Below are positions 1-5,237 of a stretch of DNA of 5,250 nucleotides, one piece after another. The notes beneath the pieces are model-generated. The model saw nothing but the letters and a program-made list of their open reading frames with translations. It searched no databases and was not told the origin of the DNA. Location: the NCBI GenBank assembly GCA_002367635.1, contig DFDI01000072.1:1-5250 (forward strand). The letters are read 5' to 3'. Source of the DNA: Betaproteobacteria bacterium UBA3031 (GTDB lineage: Bacteria > Pseudomonadota > Gammaproteobacteria > Burkholderiales > Eutrophovitaceae). The position numbers and the translations under genes are program-made. Every line of letters begins with the position of its first letter. The stretch's first letter is position 1.

Positions 1-112
1 GATCAAACGGCAATCAATATCAGTCAGAACGCGGAGCTTCAGCTAGACAAGTTTGTCTTTGGTACTGACGATGATGCTGTCTCGCTATAAAGGAGCCATG
101 TTTCGGCAGTGA
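1..112 (+). pseudogene. 3' remnant of a FecR-domain gene, frame broken
   Basis: The frame entering at base 1 encodes 29 residues from the middle of a FecR domain (beginning DQTAINISQNAEL, ending DAVSL) and stops at TAA 88-90. It matches the intact FecR protein just downstream at 22 of 29 residues and the long FecR protein on the other strand at 20 of 29. Where those paralogs continue with a Lys-Gly-x-Phe-Arg stretch, this copy has KGAMFR in the +1 frame at 89-106, followed by TGA at 110-112. An indel of a few bases therefore broke the frame, and the essential C-terminal half of the domain (ETPVATIG-RGTEF in the paralogs) is absent. The 5' end lies outside the window, so I cannot tell whether the upstream part is intact. 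I see it as a relic of a tandem FecR duplication. A sequencing error at the break is a less likely alternative, because no FecR sequence is recognisable further on. Confidence 0.75.
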
Positions 113-155
113 CTCGAAGATAGGGACCGATTCATGAGATAAAAAGCATATATAG

Positions 156-851
156 ATGAATATAAATCGCCTCTTTAGCCGATATTTGATCCTTGTTTTA
201 TGCCTAGGTATGTCTTCATTATCCTTCGCGGCGGAGACGATTGGTGTTTTAACAGTCGTTATCGGTACGGTGTCTATTGAGCGGGAGGGTTCATCGATTG
301 CTGCAGAAGTAAACTCAAAGCTATATGAGGATGATGTGATCGCCACGGGGGGTAGGAGTCGCGCGAAGGTATATTTACTTGATCAAACTGCGATTTATAT
401 CAGTCAGAATGCCGAGTTGACACTGGATAAATTTGTTTATAGTGGGGATGAGGACTCGGTCTCTCTTAAGGTGACGAAAGGTACGTTCCGGTTTATATCT
501 GGACAGGTAGCGAAGAAGACCCCGGAGAAAGTAAATATTGAGACACCGGTTGCAACGATTGGTATTCGAGGCACGGAGTTCCTTGGCCATATTCATGAAG
601 TTGAGTCAGTTTTCCACTTATTTAATGGGAAGATTGAGGTGGCTAATGATATTTACACGCAGCATATTGTTGCGCCTGGGCATCATGTCACGATAGATCC
701 GGCGGGATTAATAAGTACGCCTGTGAAGTTGTCAGATGAAAAATTAAACGTGCTGGTTGATAGGGTGTCCCACCATAAGTCAGCGCTGGATAACGATGTT
801 CCTGAGAGCTCTCGAGAGAAAGATGAGGGAGAACACGAAGAAGACGACTAA
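156..851 (+). CDS. Short exported FecR-domain protein with acidic tail
   Basis: Encodes 231 residues. Residues 1-25 form a Sec signal peptide: basic start, hydrophobic core RYLILVLCLGM, and a probable cut after Ala25 (SFA|AE). C16 is not in a lipobox, so a lipoprotein is unlikely. The FecR domain spans about 28-190, with its most conserved parts at 76-87 (DQTAIYISQNAE), 109-116 (GTFRFISG) and 129-142 (ETPVATIGIRGTEF). The last ~20 residues are charged and mostly acidic, ending HEEDD. ATG 156 directly follows an in-frame TAG at 153-155, and the next Met (19) would destroy the signal peptide, so the start is secure even though no clear Shine-Dalgarno is visible. There is no N-terminal cytoplasmic helix or membrane anchor as in FecR anti-sigma regulators, and no sigma factor lies nearby. 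The product is therefore probably a soluble periplasmic or secreted protein. It aligns without gaps to the N-terminal part of the 1142-residue protein encoded on the opposite strand and may be a short paralog lacking the C-terminal modules. Its ligand is unknown. Confidence 0.9.
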   Translation: MNINRLFSRYLILVLCLGMSSLSFAAETIGVLTVVIGTVSIEREGSSIAAEVNSKLYEDDVIATGGRSRAKVYLLDQTAIYISQNAELTLDKFVYSGDEDSVSLKVTKGTFRFISGQVAKKTPEKVNIETPVATIGIRGTEFLGHIHEVESVFHLFNGKIEVANDIYTQHIVAPGHHVTIDPAGLISTPVKLSDEKLNVLVDRVSHHKSALDNDVPESSREKDEGEHEEDD

Positions 852-863
852 AAGACCTTGTCC

Positions 864-892
864 TTGTTAATAGATTATCAACTTGACATAAT
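864..892 (+). promoter_or_regulatory. Possible sigma70 promoter for the cysteine-rich gene
   Basis: TTGTTA at 864-869 and CATAAT at 887-892 are separated by 17 bases. Transcription would start near 900, giving a leader of about 165 bases before ATG 1066. A perfect TTGACA occurs at 883-888 but has no good -10 element 16-18 bases downstream. In such AT-rich DNA chance matches are frequent, so confidence is low. Confidence 0.3.
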
Positions 893-901
893 ATACATTA
901 T
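888..901. repeat. Palindrome ATAAT-N4-ATTAT
   Basis: Perfect 5-bp inverted repeat with a 4-bp spacer (ATAATATACATTAT), overlapping the -10 element of the candidate promoter at 864-892. Its position would suit an operator, but AT-rich composition makes chance occurrence plausible. Confidence 0.3.
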
Positions 902-1065
902 ACGCAATGTGGAATATATGTGGATAATCGCCATATACTCTAAAATGTGGGCTAATGAGTTTGCTAGGTATATAAATAGCAGTATGCCGCGCGCCAAATA
1001 ATATAAATTTAACTCATATAAATAGAGACTTAACAGAAAAACTTAATAACTAACATCCATATACA

Positions 1066-1449
1066 ATGATCACTAAGCTACTCATCGCCATCACGCTAAC
1101 TTCGATAATGAGCATTCCGACAAGTAATGCAAAAAATACGTATTGTAAATTAACCGTTAATGCCGGAATCGGTATCAATGGACCTTGTGAGCTGGATACT
1201 GAAACGGGTGAATTTACAGACGGTTTATTAAAGACGGCTTGTAGATCCGGCATGGAAACTTGCAATCCACAAGATCTAGAGGTTATTCGGGGTGGCTCCT
1301 TTGGTCATATCGTGCTTAAAGACGGAATGTGGGAGTTTTGCTGGAATGAAGGCGGTTACACAACAATTAACGAATGCTTCCAAGGCCTTAAGCAAGACCG
1401 GAGCTGCTGGTCAATTCCCGATGAGGTCGTTTTTTGTGTCAATCATTAA
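1066..1449 (+). CDS. Small secreted protein with eight cysteines, function unknown
   Basis: Encodes 127 residues. Residues 1-22 form a signal peptide with probable cleavage after Ala22 (SNA|K). The mature part has Cys at 27, 41, 59, 66, 92, 104, 114 and 124. The even number and exported location suggest up to four disulfides. Other marks are NGPCEL (39-43), GGSFG (76-80), CWNEGG (92-97), a Leu-...-Ser-Cys-Trp near 108-115, and the C-terminal FCVNH. From memory, the order C-x-L-x-V ... G-P-C ... G-S-F ... W-N ... L ... C-W ... C resembles a family of short uncharacterised secreted proteins in Proteobacteria; I cannot confirm membership without a profile search. ATG 1066 gives a complete signal peptide. 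No strong ribosome-binding site is visible before it. It is separated by 214 bases from the upstream FecR gene and converges on the long FecR gene, so it is probably its own transcription unit. A ligand, toxin or inhibitor role would be guesswork. Confidence 0.8.
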   Translation: MITKLLIAITLTSIMSIPTSNAKNTYCKLTVNAGIGINGPCELDTETGEFTDGLLKTACRSGMETCNPQDLEVIRGGSFGHIVLKDGMWEFCWNEGGYTTINECFQGLKQDRSCWSIPDEVVFCVNH

Positions 1450-1459
1450 CGTATAAGTT

Positions 1460-1494
1460 TGGGGCACCCTACTTTGCCATAACAGAGTGCCCTA
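1460..1494 (+). terminator. Weak stem-loop after the cysteine-rich gene
   Basis: GGGCAC at 1462-1467 pairs perfectly with GTGCCC at 1487-1492. The stem can be extended by a G-T and a T-A pair, and the loop is 19 bases. The following TACTTTGTTAT is T-rich but not a proper U-tract, so this is at best a weak terminator beginning 11 bases after the stop codon. Confidence 0.25.
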
Positions 1495-1512
1495 CTTTGT
1501 TATAACGAGTCC
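1467..1512. repeat. Two-copy 23-bp degenerate tandem repeat
   Basis: Unit 1 (1467-1489) and unit 2 (1490-1512) both begin CCCTACTTTG and continue with ATAAC and GAGT, differing by two substitutions and a one-base shift within the unit. It looks like a local tandem duplication. The repeated CCCTACTTTG also provides part of the stem described for 1460-1494. Confidence 0.55.
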
Positions 1513-1643
1513 AAACACAGCACTACGAATAATATCCAGATTGTCCGGATGCTCACTTAATCCCAAGACGCAAGGGAATGGTAAGTCCCCCGAAAATGCA
1601 GGGAGCAATTGATCTTTCTGTTCCTGCCACCATCCATCATATA

Positions 1644-1658
1644 CGTTAAGGATTAACG
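1644..1658. repeat. Palindrome across the stop codon of the long FecR gene
   Basis: CGTTAA (1644-1649) and TTAACG (1653-1658) form a perfect 6-bp inverted repeat with a 3-base loop. The stop codon of the minus-strand gene (1646-1648) lies in one arm. No T-run follows in either direction, so I do not call it a terminator. Confidence 0.4.
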
Positions 1659-4600
1659 ACAGTCGTTCCTACTGTGGGCTGTCCTAACTCGACCGCATTC
1701 GTGACTGCGGCACTTGAGCTTGCGTTTGCGAGCGTTCCTGATACGGAGACGGAGCCCACTTGGGTGGCGGTAAATCCACCAGTAGTGGGTGTGTTCGCGT
1801 GTGATGAGGCTTGTATCGTGACGTTTGCGCTGACATCGACACTCGCATTGTTCAGTATGGTGACTACGTCATTCGCATCAGGGAGCAGTACATTCGTTGC
1901 ACCTAAATCTTTGGTTGAGAAGGCGAAGGTGCTTGGGTTTTGGATATTAACTAAATCGGCTGCGGCTCGATCACTGAATGTAACGGCGTAGGTGCCGCTT
2001 GTATCGGTTCCAAGAACAGGCACATTGGTGAATGTACCGTTTGATTGTAAGGTAGCTGCTCGTGTGTTGGTGTTGTAGCTGACGAAGAAACGATCCACGT
2101 CGAGGCATTGTGAACCGCTACAGACTTGCGAGATACCACTGAGGTCCGGGTCCCAAGTCACAATCCCGTCACCAATAGCTGCAAAATAAGCCTCCCAGGT
2201 GTCAACAACGGTGTTGGCAGTCGCAGTGAATGCTTGGACATTAGACGAAAAAATATTAGGGTTCTGGGTTGCTATATCCGTAATTTGTAGTGTTTGTTGC
2301 GCATTACCGACGCGACCAACTGCATCCGTAATAAATAATTGCACTACGTAAACATTGTCCCCATTACGATCAAGTGGGTTCTCAAAATCAGGTGGTGTTA
2401 TAAAAGTGAGTTCTCCAGTCTCCGTATCAAGTCGAAATAAATCCTGATCATCAGTCGAAGCTGTACTTGTATCAAGACTGAAGATTAATCCTGATGCAGC
2501 ACCGGAGGTAATAGAAGAGCTTGAAGGGTCATTCTCGCTAACCGTCAATGGGTCTAATCCTAGCGTTAACGAATCATTTATAATTCTGAGACTAACCGCA
2601 ACTGTAGAGCTAAACTCTGCATCAGAAAATGCTAAGTTCACAACATAATTATTGTCATTGTCACTATCCAGTGGATTGTTAAAATCTAATCGTTGTTTCG
2701 GCGTAAGAAAAAAACAGTTTTCTTGATTTTGATTGAAGCAACTGGCCGTTGTATTGGCCGATAAAGTGAATAGATCACGATCATCTAAGCCATCAGTAGA
2801 TGGATCTAATGTAACAGTAACCAAATCAGCATCAAAGTCACCAAAGTTAGCAGAAAATGGCGCAATCGTATTGGTAAAACCAATGCTCTGTGCAATGGAA
2901 ATCAAAATTGGCGCTTTATTTTCATCTCCAGTCACGGCAGGTCGACCAATTTCAGCAAAGAGCTCTACCCCAGACACTGAAACGCCCAGCCCGCTGGTAC
3001 CATCCAGCCTCAACTGCGTAGAGGTTACGGTATTAAACCCATCCCGGAGAGCCTGGTTAAATCCCGCTGCAACAGTCAGCGTAACATTACTAGCAATCAA
3101 AGAGCCTTCGGAATCAAAAATGTTGATACTGTCATCAGCGTCTGGAGTAACCGAACCAGCTAGCGATGCTCCGGATGTAAAGGAAAATGTTCCTGGAGTC
3201 GACGCTTGAACGAACTTGTCAATATTGTGATTTGAGAAATTGACATTGAAAGTTCCGTTTGTTTCAGTGCCACTCACAACAAGTCCAGTAAATGAGCCAC
3301 CGGCGGCCAGGCTAACGTTATCCGTATTTGTGCTGTAGGACAAGAAAAAACTGTCTAGCTTTAAACAAGCACCAGAGGAGCTGTCACATACCGAGCTAAA
3401 ACTACTTGTGTCTCTATCCCAGGTGAAATTTCCATCCTGCGCGATAACAAAAAAATCTGCCCAATCAGTGAATAGTGCTGGATTTAACGAGGCAACGAGT
3501 TGAACCGCCGAATCGACTCCATCCATACCTGGAGCCCCTAGATTTTCAACCCTAATATTTTTTTGGCCACGCAACGTACTGACAGAATCGGAAACCAATA
3601 AATTGAAGATGTAAGTGTTGTCGTTATTTAAATCCAGCGGGGCTTCAAAATCTGGTGCATTTATAAACCGAAATTCTCCAGTACTGCTGTTTAATTCGAA
3701 AAGAGCTCTATCGTCTGTGCCGTCAAACGCAGGATCAAAAGAAAACAAAGCTGAGCCAGTAACATTCGAAAGGGTAATGAAGGTTGAATTAGCGGTGTTT
3801 TCAGGTACCGTAAAAGTGGTACCACTTCCAAACGCTAATGCTGAATCATCAATATCCAAGCGTGGTGCATCATCAAGAGCTACAAACTCTCTGATCTGGA
3901 AAAAAATCTGGTCTGTAATGCCGACGGACTCTAACCTTGCGGCAGCGTCAAATAGATTAATATTTTTTAGGGAATCATTTCTTGCTAGATTGGATTCTAA
4001 TTCCCCTCCACTCACAGCGTATCTTTTATCTCCAAACCTTTGGTTATATAATTCCATTTGAATTAGATCACTCGAGTAAATCTTACTTTCAAGTGAGAAA
4101 TCTCCTGCACCCGAATCAAATTCTGATGCTCCGTATTCTTCGCGATATTCGGACGCGACATTGAGGTCAACCCCAAAAACAGCTTTCTGCTCTTTGGGCC
4201 CATCCTGTTGATTCGCTGCCTCTGAATCTGAATCGAGAGATGGGCTACTTTCAGGATCATTCAATAACTCATCGTCTCCTCTCGCATTTCCATCGTTTTC
4301 ACTGGGGTCACCGTTCTCATCAATTGGGTCTGTTGATTCCTCTTCCCCCCCCGCACCCTCTTCTTTTTCAACCTCCAAAGGATCGGATATCTCTTCATCG
4401 AGAACCTCTTTCCTAGTAGATACGGCATCCAAAAGCGCATTCAATTGCGCTTCTGGTATTTTTGTTGCCGCACTAATGAGTCCCGTTGAATCAATCGTTA
4501 CCCCAAACCCAGGCAATGAAACTTCTTGTGTGTATGACTGATTTGCAACTTGTATTTTTCCATTGAAGAGTGCTACGAGGGATTCGGCCTGATCAATCTG

Positions 4601-5074
4601 ACCAATAAACTCCGTGCCGCGCACTCCAATTGTCGCGACAGGTGTTTCAACATTAACTTTTTCTGGAGAGCTGGTCGCAACTTTTCCAGAAATGAATCGG
4701 AACGTACCTTTTGATACTTTGATTGCTACTGTTTCTTCGTCACCACCGTAAACGAATTTAGTTAAAACAAGTTCAGCATTTTGACTGATATTAATTGCTG
4801 TTTGATCAGCCAGGAGAATTTGAGCGCGACTTTTTCCGAAAGTAATGATCTTGTCTTGCTCAAAGACTTTATCAGCGGTTGCGCCAGCAAAAACTTTACC
4901 GGCACGTTCAATATTGATCGCGCCGACAACGGCTGAAAGAACGCCAATTGGATCCTTCGCGTAAGCATGTCCTGAGTAAAACTGGTGCATACCAATCAAT
5001 ATTAGAAGCAATACTAATCGATATGTTGTGCGACATAGCGCGAGCTGACGATGTTGAGACCAAAGCTTTAACAT
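1646..5074 (-). CDS. Giant exported FecR protein with cadherin-like and duplicated novel modules
   Basis: Encodes 1142 residues. The signal peptide (1-39) has a long basic start, the core RLVLLLILIGM (20-29) and a cut after AYA. The FecR domain (~42-215) contains DQTAINISQNAEL (90-102), GTFRFISG and ETPVATIGVRGTEF (143-156). Next come an Asp/Glu/Ser/Pro linker (~225-297) and an unrecognised connector (~298-410). Cadherin-like repeat 1 (~412-511) has PDFEAPLD and a DD-x-ALF-x-L core. Module X1 spans ~523-712, cadherin-like repeats 2 (~719-834) and 3 (~836-933) follow, and module X2 is ~946-1133. The Asp-rich PLD-x-(D/N)-x-DN-x-Y motifs suggest calcium-supported folding, by analogy with cadherin repeats. 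The mature chain has only six Cys, in three close pairs: 563/570, 779/787 and 985/990. The ATG is the first after an in-frame TAA 18 bases upstream; no good Shine-Dalgarno is seen. No sortase motif, autotransporter barrel or C-terminal anchor is recognisable, so final location (periplasm, surface or medium) is open. An adhesion or scaffold role is inference from the domains. Confidence 0.9.
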   Translation of the reverse strand: MLKLWSQHRQLALCRTTYRLVLLLILIGMHQFYSGHAYAKDPIGVLSAVVGAINIERAGKVFAGATADKVFEQDKIITFGKSRAQILLADQTAINISQNAELVLTKFVYGGDEETVAIKVSKGTFRFISGKVATSSPEKVNVETPVATIGVRGTEFIGQIDQAESLVALFNGKIQVANQSYTQEVSLPGFGVTIDSTGLISAATKIPEAQLNALLDAVSTRKEVLDEEISDPLEVEKEEGAGGEEESTDPIDENGDPSENDGNARGDDELLNDPESSPSLDSDSEAANQQDGPKEQKAVFGVDLNVASEYREEYGASEFDSGAGDFSLESKIYSSDLIQMELYNQRFGDKRYAVSGGELESNLARNDSLKNINLFDAAARLESVGITDQIFFQIREFVALDDAPRLDIDDSALAFGSGTTFTVPENTANSTFITLSNVTGSALFSFDPAFDGTDDRALFELNSSTGEFRFINAPDFEAPLDLNNDNTYIFNLLVSDSVSTLRGQKNIRVENLGAPGMDGVDSAVQLVASLNPALFTDWADFFVIAQDGNFTWDRDTSSFSSVCDSSSGACLKLDSFFLSYSTNTDNVSLAAGGSFTGLVVSGTETNGTFNVNFSNHNIDKFVQASTPGTFSFTSGASLAGSVTPDADDSINIFDSEGSLIASNVTLTVAAGFNQALRDGFNTVTSTQLRLDGTSGLGVSVSGVELFAEIGRPAVTGDENKAPILISIAQSIGFTNTIAPFSANFGDFDADLVTVTLDPSTDGLDDRDLFTLSANTTASCFNQNQENCFFLTPKQRLDFNNPLDSDNDNNYVVNLAFSDAEFSSTVAVSLRIINDSLTLGLDPLTVSENDPSSSSITSGAASGLIFSLDTSTASTDDQDLFRLDTETGELTFITPPDFENPLDRNGDNVYVVQLFITDAVGRVGNAQQTLQITDIATQNPNIFSSNVQAFTATANTVVDTWEAYFAAIGDGIVTWDPDLSGISQVCSGSQCLDVDRFFVSYNTNTRAATLQSNGTFTNVPVLGTDTSGTYAVTFSDRAAADLVNIQNPSTFAFSTKDLGATNVLLPDANDVVTILNNASVDVSANVTIQASSHANTPTTGGFTATQVGSVSVSGTLANASSSAAVTNAVELGQPTVGTTVVNP
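1676..2239 (-). repeat. Coding module X2, second copy of ~190-residue duplication
   Basis: Residues ~946-1133 of the long FecR protein. Landmarks shared with X1, in order, are: a W-x2-(Y/F)-F stretch, DG-x2-TWD-x-D, VC...CL-x-(V/L)D-x-FF-x-SY-x-TNT, G-x-FT-x2-V, GT-x-T-x-GT, P-x-TF-x-F, PDA-D, NVT and VSVSG, ending E-x-G-x-P. The Cys pair (985/990) is C-x4-C. The 3' third of this stretch (around 1681-1800) is about 58% GC, much richer than the cadherin-like part upstream. Confidence 0.7.
2939..3508 (-). repeat. Coding module X1, first copy of ~190-residue duplication
   Basis: Residues ~523-712 of the long FecR protein, co-linear with X2 from VQLVAS at the start to EIGRP at the end. The Cys pair (563/570) is C-x6-C, between TWDRD and LDSFFLSYSTNTD. 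Its alternating hydrophobic and small/polar composition suggests a beta-rich fold. I do not recognise it as a named family. Confidence 0.7.
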
Positions 5075-5190
5075 TTGATTTATCGTCGATTAATGAATCG
5101 CTTCAATTGGCGATAGTTGCATTTCAAGAACATATGCGCTGGGAGAATCACGTTTCATATCTCATTTAAATCAATGGATTTCTAGAGCGA
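5075..5190 (-). other. Leader region of the long FecR gene
   Basis: About 110 untranslated bases would lie between the predicted transcription start (near 5184) and the ATG. They include a perfect 5-bp hairpin, CGATT (5087-5091) with AATCG (5096-5100) around a 4-base loop, ending 13 bases before the start codon, where it could affect ribosome access. The open frame on the plus strand here (4948-5169) overlaps the signal-peptide and FecR coding region and shows no protein-like features of its own. Confidence 0.35.
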
Positions 5191-5219
5191 ATTTTAGGCT
5201 CAACTGCCTCTTGTCACAA
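5191..5219 (-). promoter_or_regulatory. Sigma70-like promoter of the long FecR gene
   Basis: On the minus strand TTGTGA (5219-5214) is followed after exactly 17 bases by TAAAAT (5196-5191), one mismatch from the consensus -10. The -35 box lies inside an 11-base palindrome CTTGTCACAAG (5210-5220), which may be a regulatory overlap. This is the best promoter match in the window and is correctly oriented and placed for the gene. Confidence 0.5.
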
Positions 5220-5221
5220 GG

Positions 5222-5237
5222 GAACATTTAGATGTTC
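5222..5237. promoter_or_regulatory. Palindrome GAACAT-N4-ATGTTC upstream of the promoter
   Basis: Perfect 6-bp inverted repeat, GAACAT (5222-5227) and ATGTTC (5232-5237), with a 4-bp spacer. It abuts the predicted -35 box of the minus-strand promoter, in the usual position of an activator or operator site. The binding protein is unknown. The GAAC...GTTC ends recall some LexA boxes, but the spacing does not establish that. Confidence 0.45.

Larger units (their letters stand above)
852..1065. other. AT-rich spacer between FecR gene and cysteine-rich gene
   Basis: About 214 bases with clearly lower GC than the flanking genes. They hold a promoter-like pair, an AT-rich palindrome, ATGTGGA copies at 907-913 and 918-924 (11 bp apart) with a partial ATGTGG at 945-950, and a 10-bp direct repeat ATATAAATAG at 970-979 and 1016-1025. 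The frame of the upstream FecR gene remains open for 49 codons after its stop, to TAA 999-1001. It includes a possible 27-residue ORF from ATG 918 (MWIIAIYSK...) that I do not consider supported as a gene. No convincing rho-independent terminator is visible behind the FecR gene. Confidence 0.5.
1446..1649. repeat. 10-bp inverted repeat bracketing the convergent intergenic region
   Basis: TTAACGTATA at 1446-1455 and its exact reverse complement TATACGTTAA at 1640-1649 enclose 184 bases. Each arm contains the TAA stop of the gene entering it, so both genes read T-TAA-CGTATA across their ends. The arrangement resembles the terminal repeats of a small non-coding element, but no target-site duplication is visible outside the arms. 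Confidence 0.45.

Noticed and set aside
156..851. Classical FecR anti-sigma regulator of iron-citrate uptake
   Set aside because: The protein has a cleavable signal peptide instead of a cytoplasmic N-terminus plus membrane helix, and no ECF sigma factor or TonB receptor gene is present in the window.
1467..1512. CRISPR array
   Set aside because: Only two degenerate 23-bp units directly abutting each other, with no spacers and no cas genes.
1534..1550. Hairpin ATCCAGA-TTG-TCCGGAT as a terminator
   Set aside because: One mismatch in a 7-bp stem and no T-run on either side; it does not meet the pattern of a rho-independent terminator.
1446..1660. Integron attC site
   Set aside because: TTAAC and GTTAA motifs flank the region and a small secreted-protein gene precedes it, but the GTTRRRY and RYYYAAC core sites are not satisfied and the paired inner boxes are missing.
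2733..4061. Two plus-strand open frames (2733-3209 and 3615-4061) of about 150 codons inside the long gene
   Set aside because: Both lie fully antisense to a continuous domain-bearing gene and their Ser/Pro/Val-rich translations mirror its codons; no independent support.
4948..5169. 73-codon open frame on the plus strand over the start of the long FecR gene
   Set aside because: It overlaps the signal-peptide coding region antisense, has no family resemblance or ribosome-binding site, and extends into the promoter leader; it is a frame shadow.
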